64,000 bases of DNA from Branchiostoma lanceolatum (lineage: Eukaryota > Chordata > Leptocardii > Amphioxiformes > Branchiostomatidae). The position numbers and the translations under genes were made by a program. Below, piece by piece: positions 36,970 through 55,800 of the stretch. The notes beneath the pieces are model-generated. The model saw only the letters and a program-made list of their open reading frames with translations. It did not search any database and had not been told where the DNA came from. Location of the stretch: the NCBI RefSeq assembly GCF_035083965.1, contig NC_089731.1:7663501-7727500 (forward strand), in the 5' to 3' direction. Each line of letters opens with the position of its first letter. Position 1 is the stretch's first letter.

Positions 36970-39488
36970 CCTAAATACGAAAATAAAGTTTGTTAACTGA
37001 TCTACGTTATATAATTAAGGGTAAGTTAGCAATGACGACAACTGATCTAAACGTGGAAAGTACGTGTGTTCCACTGGTCACAATAACATATCCTCGCACG
37101 CCGGCACTACGTAAATTGTGCACCGCGCTTTTTATAAGACATACATTTCACATTTCACTAAATGGATACTTTTCAATGATACTGGGGTTTCTCGTATTTG
37201 CAGTTTGACAATGTCAACAAATACCTAGACAACATTCTATATGTAGAAAACCTGTGGACGAGGGGAGAAACATGGGCAAGAAAATACCAGAGCTGTGATC
37301 AGAGCCTTATGGGCCATCTTTGGTGCCCTCCGTAGTCATTGAATCTACGAGGACATTGTCATCACAACTTTGAAGTTCCTCCCTTGTCACTTGCCGTATC
37401 TAGTCGCGAAGAAATGGGTTGTTGCGTACAGAAAGGGTAGTATATAAAGATGATCTCTACGCTATATAGCTCTGACTGAATCATTCTTGTTCATGACCCC
37501 CCTCCCCCCTTTTCAGTGCTTCTGCTAACAAAACACACACCACATACAGACAAACTTCGACGAACATGTCGTGAGTTTTCAGGACATTTGTCATATGCAT
37601 AATTTATCAAATACAACAGTGTACAGCTACTTCAACAAACGGGAGTTACGTCAATTGTTTCCGGGTATAGTCAAATGTGCTGTCGGCCATTTTGACTACT
37701 ACACATTTCATGACGCTTGCAATCTCCTAATAGTGAAAATACAGAACGCACGCCACCAGAATGAGAATCGTACCCACCTACCTGTATCCTAGAAGCTTCT
37801 GTGCCACTAATAGAACGATGGACGCCTTGCGTTTTTGTCACACACAGAAAAGTTAGCATTTAGAGTTCTGCAGTCCTACCGAAGAGACGCAAGGTGGAGT
37901 GAACAAAGCCCTTCCTGAGGTCACAGAAGAACCGGTTTGACGACTCTATTTTCGTCTAAATGTAACGCCAGAAGCTAGTTGTCTGATACTAGTAGCTCGG
38001 TACGGGTTTAAGATGCGCCAGTTCTTGGTACGAGAGCCTACATTTGACATCTATCACTTCATTTTGCATTAACCTTCTCACTGCTGTCTAACCAATAGAG
38101 AATTAACAGCCAATCGGCTACTTCAGTGTGCTAAAGGTTAAATAATAACTTTACTTTACCAGGACTAGTATATGGACGTTACACTTTTTCAGTCATATGG
38201 GTTCACCTGCTATTTCTAAATGGAATCAAAAACCCACCAGACGTACATATGATGTATCTGATATTGAAAGCATTATCAGTTTACAGCCGCGATATTGTTC
38301 CACAACTTTTTCAGGTGAAAATGATGAGTAAAAAGAAAATACATAACGAGCCCATTATCTCTGGTAAGTAGCTAAACAAAACATACTATTGTTATATGTT
38401 GCCCTGAGAGTCTGTTTATGAGAAAAAAAAGATCAGAAACAATAGTGCAAAGTCGGAGGGATACAGATTTGCTTGCATTGTTAAATAGGGTTTGACTGGC
38501 AGTAAAATCCCGATTGTATATACAACAGCCCGTACTGATAAATACACTTAATGCATACTAGTAATCGTCTAATGCATTATTTGTAATCGTAATCAGTACT
38601 AAAATGAAATATGAATTTTTTCTTGTATCTAGGAACGTTAGCTTTTCAATGCAGTTAAGATATATATTTCATAACCTTGTATTTATGTAAAACAATCTTT
38701 TACAATCTTAGACTGTTTTATTTGTATTTAGATCACGTATATTCAGCTTCTTTAATGACGTCTTTTTCTCCATTAAACATTTACCTTTCTATTTTGGTTT
38801 TATATGGCGTTAGCTGTTCGCTTCCTTGTTTATCATATACAAGGTTATTACCTAACAAAGTTACTGTTTTATGTCCAATAGATTATCTACATAAAATGAG
38901 ATGACTGTAAGCTTTGATTTGTTTTTCAAAATCAGGCGAAAATTATTGAGCGCGCTGATGCTATCCATAAAATCTAAGGTCGTACGAATTACGTGACTGA
39001 GGGGTCATCGACCTGTCGGACGTATTTGTATTCTTTCAGGTTGGCCAAAAGTCAGGGTGGGCGTGATCACAATTGTACTTATCAGCAGGTCTACGTTGCA
39101 CCACTTCACTGCAGGTAAGGATTTCAACTATTTTAGCATTACAGGTTTTTTTACACGCCGTCTTGCTTCAGACACATCACTGTCAACCACGGATATGCAA
39201 TTTTGCGTAAAAAAAGCATCGGCAGCACATACGTTGTACTTTCTAGTGGCGATTTTGCATTCAGTTTTTTGCTATAAACATAAAACGTTAACTTTAGGGG
39301 CATGAATGTGATAGTTGTGTCAGCAGAATTGGTGATCGCATCCCCTGAGTACAATGACGCCCGCCGATTTGTATTTTAAGAGAAATGCATGGACCGAATA
39401 TACATGTAACCCAATACATGATAACAAAGTACAAACGTAGCTTCTTAAAGTTTTAGTGATAGCCTGTTAGGTTCGGAAATTGACTGGC

Positions 39489-39592
39489 GGATCCTCTAAT
39501 CTCCAAGCAGATCTGACGGTGGTAAAAACCGTATCCAACTGGTAAAAGGAGTTTTCATAGCCACCGTTAGATCTGCTTGGAGATTAGGATCC
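39489..39592. mobile_element. hairpin MITE upstream of EHHADH
   Basis: The left arm GGATCC..TAATCTCCAAGCAGATCT is repeated inverted at the right (AGATCTGCTTGGAGATTAGGATCC), extending to CGGTGG/CCACCG, with a 2-bp indel and a core of about 38 bp. The arms resemble the ends of the element at 10415-10606. It ends 62 bp before the DR1 site. Confidence 0.8.
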
Positions 39593-39654
39593 TCCACGAC
39601 TGTTTTATCAAGGCACAAACTGTTGCAAGTCACATAAATAGTACAAATATTTTG

Positions 39655-39667
39655 TGACCTTTGGACC
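39655..39667 (-). promoter_or_regulatory. DR1 nuclear-receptor site before EHHADH (PPAR/RXR or HNF4 type)
   Basis: The plus strand reads TGACCTTTGGACC; the minus strand is GGTCCA-A-AGGTCA, a direct repeat with one-base spacing. This matches DR1 sites bound by PPAR/RXR and HNF4. It ends eight bases before the ATG of EHHADH, a gene that is PPAR-controlled in mammals. A TATA-like CATAAATAG lies at about 39632-39640. Function is inferred from motif and position. Confidence 0.55.
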
Positions 39668-39675
39668 CCGCAGAC

Positions 39676-45745
<6,070 letters not shown>

Positions 45746-46867
45746 TTATGAGATAATTACATTGGAGCAAACATGTAACACTATAATAAATAAAAGACCG
45801 ATGTTCAAAACGTAGGAAAAGTGCAATCAAGAAATATTAATGATTATTGTATGTAATCATTAAAAGTATACACAGAGTACAATTTCCATTGACAATAGCG
45901 ATGGCATATTTTCAAACAATATACAAGCAGTAAACCATGGCTATCTTGTAGTTAGTTGTGATAGTTATATAATGCCATTACATATTCATGTGCATATGGC
46001 TGAGTATCCTATTAGGTCTTTATTGAAACATTCTTATCTAGTGTAAACTTTTCATCAAAAACAAAAATTCAAGATTAACTGCAAGACCTATTTCAATTTT
46101 CAATGTACGAGAGGGTTATGTGTTATGATACTCATCGAAAGCACATGTAACGTTTTCAAATATCGTAAATGTAACTTCTAATGCACAACAGGTTCTTTGA
46201 CTTAAGATGCAAACACTGTGCATTTAGTAAGGATCAGCTCTCTAGTGGCGTAGTTGTTAGCATTAAGTGCTCAAGAACACAGTAAGAACTTCTGCCATGG
46301 AGAAACAGTATATAACAGTTATACATTTTGTAGTCTTTTAATCAAAGATTGAGTCTCTGGAAATGCCACAATTACTGTAAAGTCACTTCTTGTTGCAGAA
46401 ATTTGAATTATAGGTAGGAGGAGAAAGGAATATTCTTCAGTATTTCAGGTGACATTTGAAATAATTCTGTAGGGCAGCGATGATAGAATGGAAAGACAAT
46501 AAAACCACCATAGACTTGTCAAGATTTTTTTTTACATTTTGTAAGTACAGTATGCAAGATCAACTTTAAACCGAACCTTGAGATAATGGTTGATTCCTTG
46601 TGCCACTTAAATATAACTGCTCATTGTCCAGTGTTAGCTGTTGTCCTGTAACAAATCCAGACAGGCGGCTGCCATAGAACACCTCGTAGGTAGCCTTACC
46701 GACATGTACAGAGATGCCATAGAAGCGACATCTACTGAAATGCATGTAAACTGCAGGTATTCACTTGGAGCTCGCTGAGGTGGATAAAAAAAAGTGGGCG
46801 GACCAGTAGTGCAAGTAGGCTACTACTGCATGGTATTCGGCTGTGTGTTTCTCTTCCTTACACAAAC
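45746..46867. other. intergenic DNA between EHHADH and hyaluronidase
   Basis: The left side holds the EHHADH 3' end. Just before the hyaluronidase start codon there is an A-rich GGATAAAAAAAAG at about 46781-46793 and GTGGGCGG at 46795-46802, which could be a TATA-like element and a GC box. No coding exon was recognised. Confidence 0.4.
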
Positions 46868-49800
46868 ATGTTGGCATATACAATAGCCTCCAGCCCCGCA
46901 ACCCTTGCACTATTGACGGTGAGCCTGTCAACATTGTGCCTCGCGGGGCCATCTCTTCCGGAAAGACCCTTCAATGTCGTCTGGAACGTACCAAGCAGGA
47001 CATGCAAAACAAAATTTGGGTAAGTTCAAATCACACAATTACATTGTAGCTTACGAATCAACAGTTTTGACGTTTTTCTCTTATATGTTGTCCTTCATTT
47101 AATGCCTACGCCGCACTGGAATGGTAGTGGTAAATTGTTTTTGAGCAGACGTTTCATCTACAACTATGTAAGTAGACGCCCTATAACCTTTGTTCAGCCA
47201 ACCGTTGAAAGTCTTAACGTTAAAAGGCCTTTCTAAATGATTCTTCTAGAGTTGATCTCAACCTGGGACAATACGACATCGTGGTTAACCCGGGAGAGGC
47301 CTTCATGGGGCCGTACATATCTCTGTTCTACGAGAAGAAACTGGGAATGTGCCCGGCTTATCATGAGTATCATCTAGAACAGGCGATCCATGGCGGCCTG
47401 CCACAGGTGAGAATACTTTCTACCGATGACCTTGACACAAAAGGTCATACTCAATCCGTTCGTTTAAGCATGTATATGGTATTCAATCACACAGAATAGC
47501 GCAGAATGAAGATATTCCGAACGTATTTGAATAGGGAAAAGACATCCCATCAGTCTTAAAATGAAGGCAAAATGACGATATGGTCTTTAGAGTGAAGTTT
47601 GTTAGTCATTCAAGGGCGCTATTTAGAACACTACTTTTATACCTTGAATTGTGGTGTACTTGTTAATTGGTCTCAACTATCAAAACATTTCATAATGCAG
47701 AGGAAGCCCATGACAAAATTAAAAAAAATTGACCCAAAAAGGGATAGTAAGATTTGTTTAAAACAGATCGTTTGGTCGTTTCAGTCGAATCCTTGGGTGC
47801 TATGTAACATTTTCCTCTCCGTCTATTTGTTTTGTTACACAGACCGTAGATTTGGCCGAACACAAAGAGAAAGTCGCAGACGACATCGCCCGTCTCACGC
47901 CTGATGCCGACTACCAAGGGTTGGCTGTCATCGACTGGGAGTCGTGGAGACCGCTGTTTGAGAGAAACTTTGGCAAAAAGGTCGAGAAATAGACACTGAA
48001 TAGGCTGGATGCCAGACTCTTTCCATGGCAACCGAGTTCTGACGATCTCGAGGCCTGGGTAGACTCAAGGTCCAACATGCTCTCAATAAAATTTGCCACA
48101 GTCCCCTCCACTCTCACCCCTCGAGTATACAGGGCTGTGGCAAAATTTCCTTTTTACTATGATTGCATGTTTGCCATATAGAGGAAATGGCTTTATCTGT
48201 ATAGGCCCTTGAAACGGTCCTTATGATAAGTTGGGTTCATTTGACATATACCTTTTGTAGAATATCATTAACGCATCACTGGTAAACTACCTGCCTACCT
48301 ACTTAGTCCGCGGTAAACTTGTTCTTTTCAAATAACACAGGACATCTACAGAAAACAGTCCGAGGAGCTCGTCAAGTCAAGACATCCTGATCTTTCTAAG
48401 AAAGAGGTGAAAGCCAAGGCCAAGGAAGAGTACGAGACCGCCGCTAGAGCCCTGATGGAGGAGACATTGACCTTGGCGAAGAGCCTGCGGCCAGGAGGGT
48501 TCTGGGGGTTCTATCTGTTCCCGGACAGCTACAACAGTCCGGGGAGTATCCGGAGCAGGAAGGGGAAAACGTACTGCTGTCCGCAAGTAGGTTCACTTCA
48601 GTTGTTTTCGACAACTCAAAATCTGGAAAAACACTGAGAATGTGATGCATTTTGAAACGAAGATATGAAACGTATACTTACTCTGTATATTCATATATCA
48701 CCGCAAGATATGAAAGGTATACATATTATCTATGTTCATTTATCACAGAAATATATAACTTTCACAAAGGTACCATGGTGTTTACAGAAAGGCATATCGA
48801 ACGACGTGTGAAATTTCACTTTACGTTTGTCTACAAGTTGAAAATAAAGCTTAAAGTTAACTTTATTTAAATGTCTCTGTATCATTTAAAATGTTGAGCT
48901 GAGAAACACTTCGTCACATTTCATTGATGTAGATAAATGTTGTCACTTTGTTGTATATCGATTGAAACTAACACTACGGGCTTTGAATAAGCCAATGTCA
49001 TTCATATCACCGCAAAAGCGTTCTCAATGTTGTTTTTGTATAGGTAAGACTACGAAAAGTTCTTTTCCCCTCAACTGATGCAAGACACTTTGGTTTGTTA
49101 CGTTCAATATATTTGCAAAGTGCTGATACATCTGTTATGAAAACAAAAAGAATCTAAAGTCTGAAACTTCTCCTGTGTTCTAGAAAATTAAGGACCAGAA
49201 CGACAGACTAGCGTGGATGTGGGAGGGCAGTACAGGACTGTACCCGTCCGTCTACGTCACCTACATGTTCAAGAACATGGTCAACACCGAGCAGTTCGTC
49301 CGGGGCCGAGTCACCGAGGCCTTCCGAGTCATGGAGTCCAGGCAGGGGCAGGACATACCGATATATCCATACATGTGGCTCAGGTAGGTGAGTGAGTGAG
49401 TGAATGAGTGAGTGAGTGAGTGAGTGAGTGAGTGAGTGAGTGAGTGAGTGAGTGAGTGAGTGAGTGAGTGAGTGAGAGGAGAATAGGACTGAACGTCTAT
49501 GACGTATATATCCAATGCAACTATCTGTCAAATCTTTGATTCTGCAATTTTTTGGTAGTTTTATTAATAGAGAAACTTAGTCGTAGTGAATTGTATTAAT
49601 ATGATTTAATTTCTTGTTCTTATATTTTCTTCAGGTACCGAGAAGAAATAGAATATATCACTCAGGTGAGAAAACGTCTGCTTTCAACTTAAGACATAAG
49701 TTGGTGGTTACCTTGTCCTTCTACTCACTTCACAAAACAATAAGTGCAAAGCCCCGGTTACACATGACCGAACATGGCCTCCAAGTCTTCCCCCAACATT

Positions 49801-52330
49801 CGGCTGTGGACAAGAGGTCGGAAATGCGTTGGCTATCGGTTGATTGGTGGTTGGGAGTAAGTCTTTAGTGGTCAGGCTGTGTTTGAAGTGAAATTTGACT
49901 CTTAATCTAAAACTGGTCAGACTGCTCCCAACCTACCGCCGACCTTGGTTGGCTAGTGGTCGGGAGCCATGTTCGTCTATGTGTAACCGAGGCTTAACCG
50001 TCCAATACTGCCATTTTCGTAGCAAACGTAAGGTAACGTTACCCCACCATAGTAGTTACTGTAAACGTAGTTACTGTTTAAATGTATAAAGTGATTATTA
50101 TTAGTAATGATGCCCTTACTGTACTTGACAATACTGTAATTGAGTAGCTTGACAACATGATATCTGAATACCTTTCTTCATCGCAGGCTGACTTGGTTCA
50201 TTCTATCGGTGAGATCGCAGGCTTGGGTTCGGCCGGAGTCGTCATCTGGGGGGCTTCCTTTGACGTCAACAGTAAGGTAATGATATAAGTCATCTCACAA
50301 CTTCACTTGTCATATCATAAGTCTTCTTACATCTTCACTTGTCATATCATAAGTCTTCTTACAACTTCACTTGTCATATAATAAGTCTTCTTACAACTTC
50401 ACTTGTCATATCATAAATATTCTGAACTTGATCATAAGTTTGTAGTGACCAACTGTCTAGTCTAAAGTGACCATATTCTTTAAGTTTTCTGATTATTAGT
50501 CACATTAATTCCAAAATCGGGATTTTGATGGATTTTAATAGAGGAGCACAGTCGAAACACTAACACTGCACAGAAAGTTATGTGCCACTATGGACAGGTT
50601 TGACTTGCGTATATAGAATTTGTTTGAAGATTAATGTAAAGAACGTACGTAATTTGGACACTTTTACATTTTTCTCCTCTGAAGGAGAAGTGTCTGAAAC
50701 TGGAGGAGTATGTCCGGACTGTGTTCGGTCCGTACGCCAGGAAGATAACGGCTACAGCTGCGGAGTGTGGGGAGAGGGAGTGCAGCGGGCACGGCAGGTA
50801 CGGTACTTGTGTAATGCGTCGTGGTTATTAAATTATTGCTATTGGGAACTAATATGTGCATAAATGCGTACAAACAAACACACACACACTCACACGCGCG
50901 CGCGCGCACACACACACACACATACACACACACACATACACACACGCACACACACACGCATACACATACACAAGTACACAACTTGACACACACAAACACA
51001 CGCGCGCGCACCGTGACACCCACACACACACACGGAATGTACTATATCTTATAGTCTGTTTTTACGTATATAGTTGCCTTGGTAATGTAAATATTTTTTA
51101 GGTTTAGTGCCTGAAATAAGGATTCGAAATGATATTCTAACGTTACCCTGTTCCAGATGTGTGACTAATTACGAGACGGCCATCAGTCACGAGATGATGC
51201 AGGGCGCGGGCGGGCTGGAGCAGGCTCAGGCCCTGCAGGTGGAGGACTTCCCGGATATAACCCAGCTGACCCCGGAAGAGCTTGCTGCGCTGGATGAAGA
51301 AGAGGACGCTCCGTTCTTCCAAGCAGAGGACGAGGAGGTACTGTAAATTTGGAAATGTTAGCGGGGATTTGATTTTGCGTCAGGGAGAAAATGGAGTGTT
51401 CGCGGGGATTTCATTTCGCGGTAGGTAGAAATGGAGTGTTCGCTGTTGTTTCAAATTTGCGGTTGGAACAAGGGGGTAGGCGGACATTAGGCTACACCAA
51501 GTAATTTTTATGGATGACGTCCGCGCGCGCATTGATTTTGGTCTGTTCCCAGAAAAAAAAATCCCGCTTCCTTACACTATGACCAAAGAGTTCCTTTTTG
51601 ATATGTTTCTGCAGGCCTGCAAATTCAATGGGATATGGAAATGACAACAGCTGCTGTTCAACTTCAACTGATTTATTCAAATTATTGCTGTTTTCATGAT
51701 GAATTAAAGAATTCTTAGTTGTTACACCGTGTTATCTCATTCAATTTGTGCCCTAACATGTGTCGTCGACTATTATATTTCAAATCTAGGCGTCTTGTTT
51801 TTTTCGGCCCTTCTTGTTTTTTTTTCGCGCTCTCGCATTAGATTTAGGGTCTCTAAAGGACGTCATCCATAAAAATTACTTGGTGTAGCCTTAGACAAAA
51901 CAAAAATGTTACATCATATCACATATACATAGTAAGCCATCTCACGAGTGATGCAATACATCGTGTTGCAAAACGTCTAGATAAATGGGATTTTCTTACT
52001 GAGTGTATGGATCTTGAACTTTGACATAGACCACAATGCATCATTCGCACACGCGCACTCGTGAGATGCCTTATTAGGTGTATGTAATAAGATGTAACAT
52101 TTTAGGCTTAAACCGTGATGAAAGTACTTATAATGGGATATCGATGTAGATAAACAGTACTGATTATGATCGTTCTCTCTTCCATCCAGGAGAAGGCCGG
52201 GCCGAATGACGAGGTGTTGGAGTATTTTCAGCAGATAGAACTCCAGCCGGGGAGGGAGGGCGTCTCGTGCCGCTGTTACACCGGCTGGGCGGGAGACACC
52301 TGCGCCACGCCCGTACACGAGGAGCTGTAG
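46868..52330 (+). CDS. hyaluronidase (glycoside hydrolase family 56), complete
   Basis: Ten exons join in phase: 46868-47019, 47250-47406, 47843-47980, 48341-48586, 49184-49383, 49635-49665 (a 31-nt microexon), 50187-50276, 50685-50797, 51157-51337 and 52190-52330, giving 482 aa. Exon 1 supplies a signal peptide (about residues 1-30, rich in Leu, Ala, Ser) and [13 protein letters not shown], the start of the GH56 barrel. Exon 2 has the strand before GGLPQ, and exon 3 the catalytic [10 protein letters not shown] with Asp134 and the proton donor Glu136. [21 protein letters not shown]-like and GSAGVVIWG segments follow. The C-terminus is EGF-like (ECSGHGRC ... [12 protein letters not shown]) with an acidic insert, and ends in HEEL, an ER-retention-type signal. 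It should cleave hyaluronan or chondroitin. AATAAA is at 52531-52536. A related gene end lies at 47-611. Confidence 0.93.
49387..49476. repeat. (GTGA)n microsatellite directly after a splice donor
   Basis: About 22 GTGA units start four bases after the donor of hyaluronidase exon 5 (49383). Nearly every unit produces GTGAGT, the consensus 5' splice sequence. Confidence 0.97.
49749..49995. mobile_element. MITE with GCCCCGGTTACACATG ends, in hyaluronidase intron 6
   Basis: The left end AAGCCCCGGTTACACATGAC followed by CGAACATGG is repeated inverted at the right (CCATGTTCGTCTATGTGTAACCGAGGCTT). It is about 247 bp and has no coding capacity. Confidence 0.75.
50284..50416. repeat. 32-bp tandem repeat, four copies
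   Basis: Units of CATAAGTCTTCTTACAACTT followed by CACTTGTCATAT repeat with period 32 in hyaluronidase intron 7, starting about 8 bp after the donor at 50276. Copies differ by one to four bases. Confidence 0.9.
50877..51031. repeat. (CA)n microsatellite with CG run
   Basis: CA repeats with interruptions and two short CGCGCGCG runs lie in hyaluronidase intron 8, about 80 nt after the donor at 50797. They read as CA in the transcript. Confidence 0.95.
51356..51475. repeat. decayed MITE fragment with GCGGGGATTT motifs
   Basis: The units AGCGGGGATTTGATTTTGCG and AAATGGAGTGTTCGC occur twice here. They match the elements at 16270 and 52690. The fragment starts only about 20 bp after the donor of hyaluronidase exon 9. 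Confidence 0.6.
51490..51890. mobile_element. PIF/Harbinger-like MITE in the last hyaluronidase intron
   Basis: The ends GGCTACACCAAGTAATTTTT and, further in, ATGGATGACGTCC are perfectly inverted at the right (GGACGTCATCCATAAAAATTACTTGGTGTAGCC). TTA duplications flank it at 51487-51489 and 51891-51893. Three-base TTA/TAA duplications are typical of PIF/Harbinger. No transposase is encoded in the 401 bp. Confidence 0.9.
51903..52103. mobile_element. second MITE in the same intron, 48-bp inverted ends
   Basis: The left end (AAAATGTTACATC ... GCCATCTCACGAGTG) is inverted at the right (CACTCGTGAGATGCC ... GATGTAACATTTT) with a few changes over about 48 bp. Inside it GACCACAATGCATCAT matches 34512-34527 in a glycosyltransferase intron. 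It begins 10 bp after the neighbouring PIF-like element. Confidence 0.8.
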
Positions 52331-52689
52331 ATAGTGAGCGTTGTTAGGCTAGCCAAGTAGCACTATTGAAATGTATGGGCCAGCTTCTAAAGTGTTTTTT
52401 TCACATTGCATGTTTTGGAATACCTTGGTCATTTAAAAGAAAATTAAGAAATGGCTATCGAAGGAAGACTTTGTTCAGGGAAAGTATTCTGAGTTGGCCC
52501 AAGATATGAACCTATACCTGCACATGGGAGAATAAAGATGTTTTGAGGTTTTCATGTTACCGTAATCATTACCAATAGTGTCAACTGGTGCAGCTCACAA
52601 TAGCTGCATTTCAAGACACGTTGCTAGGTGGCGCTGTGATACTGTTGACTCACCTACGTCGATACTTGGGCGGTATATACTGTAAATAC

Positions 52690-52895
52690 ATCTAAGTTTG
52701 CGTGGTTTTTATTTCGCGCTAAGGCGAAAATGGAGTGCTCGCGGTGGTTTTACGTTCGCGGCAGCGCCATAGTTACACACTGCTACAGTATTGGACAAAA
52801 ATGTTTGCGGTGGCTTTAAGTTCGCGGTAAAATGGTCGCCGCTAAAACCGCGAACATAAAACCACCGTGGGCATTTCTGCATTTACAGTATATAA
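52690..52895. mobile_element. MITE with TACTGTAAATAC ends
   Basis: The left end TATACTGTAAATAC is inverted at the right (GCATTTACAGTATA). The inside carries TTCGCGG and GGTGGTTTTA motifs in both orientations. It is the best preserved of three related elements in the window (others at 16270 and 51356). Confidence 0.75.
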
Positions 52896-55800
52896 ATACA
52901 TGTTGCTAGATAAGCACAATGTTATATCATGGCGTCACCGCTTACTTAACTCATCAATTGGAGAATAGAGATGCTTTATAAAAGGGTATTCGGTGAGTAG
53001 AACATCGCCCTTATTGATGAGCAGGGAGGTAGCTGCAATTCAGATGCAGTCACTAGATGACGCTGTGCTACGATTTGATAGCTGTGCATACGTATGGTCC
53101 AAAAAGTCCACTTTTACAGGATGCTAAACAAGTCCAAATCCTATGGTACGTTTAGTTGCAGCTGTTTTATTGTTATCTAATGTTTTTCTGCTTTGATGCT
53201 TAGAGTAGCAATCATCACTCCATGCCCTTTCCTCTCCCGGGTTCATGTTTTGTCCCGACAGGAACATAAAGGGTTTCAAAACTACTTGTCTGTGGAAGAA
53301 AAGGTTTAATTCAAGATGTTCCGGTGTCAGATTTCATTCAGGACCGATTCTGGCCTCTTCCCACTCCATATCATGTCATTGATACTGATCTATTTCCTTA
53401 TACACGGCCATCTGATTATAGCTTTTGCTTCTGTATCTTTATCTGTACTTGCAACAAAACAAGGTAAATTATTGATTGAAGAATAATAATTCGGTATTGA
53501 AATAAGATGAATGTTTTTCACAATAATGCTGTACAGTACAGGGTATGTTTGTTTCTTAAAACATCAATTGATATACATTAGTGATAAGGACAAGTAAGGA
53601 AAATAACTTATCGTAGATTCCTTCATTCTTATGCAACGGAGATTTACATTTCCCTGTATGTTTTGTCCCCGTGCCGCCGTTTTGTCCGCTCTCCAACAGT
53701 TCGCGTGGCCAAACCCCAGAACTCACGCTCCACAGTCAGGTCTCCAGTCCAATTGAATCTGAGGTTAAGTAAACTCCTTTGTGAAATATTTGACCTCTGC
53801 TTCCAAACACAGCACCTTCTGCCCTCAGACTAACCCAGCTCTGTGGTTCCCTGCCCTTTGTGTAGTGGTTTCTAATCAAGTCTGTGTTGTTGGTGCTTTG
53901 ATTCTACCCTTCCCTATTGTGGAGAAGTTATGAACGCCCCACATTATGTGCACCTGACCCTCCTTTGTGTAGCTTCTAGTGGGTCGGACTCACAAATGTT
54001 CCTCACCACAGAGTCCGACATGCCTGTGATTCTCATTCTGCCCGTTTCCCTCAGAGTTTGTTCCCATGCATGGTCCAAGCCAATAGAAAGCTAACTAGCG
54101 CTGTGAAATATCGGCAACTGAGCATAGCCATATTTGGTGTCGGCCATTTCTGCGAGGTTCTCTCTTGGTCGTATATGCTTCAGCATTAGTTCTAAAGAAG
54201 TAGGTAGAAAAAACGCCACCGTTGCTAATTATGGAGTGTACTATTGGTTAGAATTCCTCTGTGCCTTCACACTTTCCGAGGACTTCATATGATATTTTGC
54301 ATGTTTTAAAACAGGTCACTTGCGTATTTCATCTGATCACGTTCAGCAAACCGTTCTCACGATACTTTGAAATTACATTTGCTATATTCATATGTTTAGT
54401 ATAATAGTTGCGGAGAATTTACGTTTTTTTTAATGTACAATAACATGTTTGTAAAACAGCCAAGAATCGGAACAAAATAATTGTGATGTTTCTAAATTTA
54501 GTTAGTAAATCAGTCTGATGGTACAGCAGTCACTACTATTGAGTCACTTTGAAAATAGTCCCCAAATCGGGATTTGAATAGAGGAGCGCAGTCAAAAGAT
54601 TTTAAGGAAGTTAATCTATATATAATCGCTCTTGTTTTCCAAGTATCCCATTTCTTGTTCGGTCAAAAGGTTAAATAAGTCGTTTTTATGACACCCTGTG
54701 GAGAGATCTGAATAAATTCTACACAAAAGAAGTAATCAACTTCGACACTTTGACATATGTGCTCGCCGAACATCCTAATTACAGACATTACGTGTACCAT
54801 ACTGTACAGTACAGGCTTCTTTTATATCTGACAGAGAAGTAGAGTTGTTGTCTAACTGCACATTGCGACCTTATATATCGAAACTTGCATCATGCTTTCT
54901 ATTAGCCACGTAGCTTCCGTAAAATGTGCTTTTTTGAAAGAGCAGAAACTTTTCTGTTGTTTATTAAGACAGGTGTGGAGAAACGTAAGTATGGTCATCA
55001 AAAGTCCATTCTCACCCACCTGTTCAGGGTGGGCCAACCGCTCAGTTTTATGGCACCCTCGCGACAAACCGTACGGGCGCGGTATCTATAATTGGGCTCA
55101 TTTTTCACGAAAACCTGTCCACAACACCTTGTTGTCTTCTCATGTGACAAAGGAAGGTGTGAAGACCATAGTTTATCATCTAATTGTGCCTGAAAACAGT
55201 ATACAATCACATAGAACGCCATCTTTTTGGGGAAGAACTCAAGTAGCATTATTTTTGCAAAATTCCTCGACAAAGATTACATCCCACAGTCATGTCTATC
55301 CCCATGTTGTGATAACAAATGTCACCTTCTCTATAATCATACTTGTCGTATCCCTTTGTCGTGACAGCAAACGTAAGAAAGAAGCTTTTGTTTCAAACTT
55401 TTCAGGGTATCTCATTGGACTGCGCGTCGGTTTGCGCCCACTTATTTTCTTTGAATAATAGAGGTCACACAGACAGTAAGCTAGTATGATATCCTCAATT
55501 TAATTACTCTCTATCTTAAGACTTTCCTGAACAACTGAAACATATTTTAAGACTTGGGTTTTCAACCTACTGAATATATTGCCAAATTGAAACACACCTG
55601 CACACCTTATCTCCAGTTTCAAGTGGTTTTAAACTCTTTTGCTTGATAGAACACCTTTTTGACGCAAGTCGTAAAACTTCGTCGAAAACTTTCAAAACAT
55701 ATGTTTTATGTCTGGAAAAACGAGAAGCGATTCAGCTTCCACTATGACGTTACTTGTGAATGTTATTCAAGAAGTGCTTTTCCTTAATTCACAAAACATG

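Larger units (their letters stand above)
36970..39675. other. shared upstream region of the divergent glycosyltransferase and EHHADH genes
   Basis: The two genes point away from each other across 2.7 kb. No coding exon was recognised. An AG acceptor (TATTTAG) stands one base before the glycosyltransferase ATG, so an untranslated first exon probably lies farther up. The right end holds a hairpin MITE (39489-39592) and the EHHADH promoter signals. The middle is AT-rich. Confidence 0.45.

Noticed and set aside
46843..47049. 68-codon plus-strand frame over hyaluronidase exon 1
   Set aside because: The frame starting at 46868 gives a signal peptide and the GH56 start ([13 protein letters not shown]) and joins exon 2 in phase, so this one is a shadow.
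54892..55458. 188-codon plus-strand reading frame
   Set aside because: No recognisable family, no splice partners and ordinary AT-rich composition. One hydrophobic stretch (TFSIIILVVSLC) is not enough evidence for a gene.
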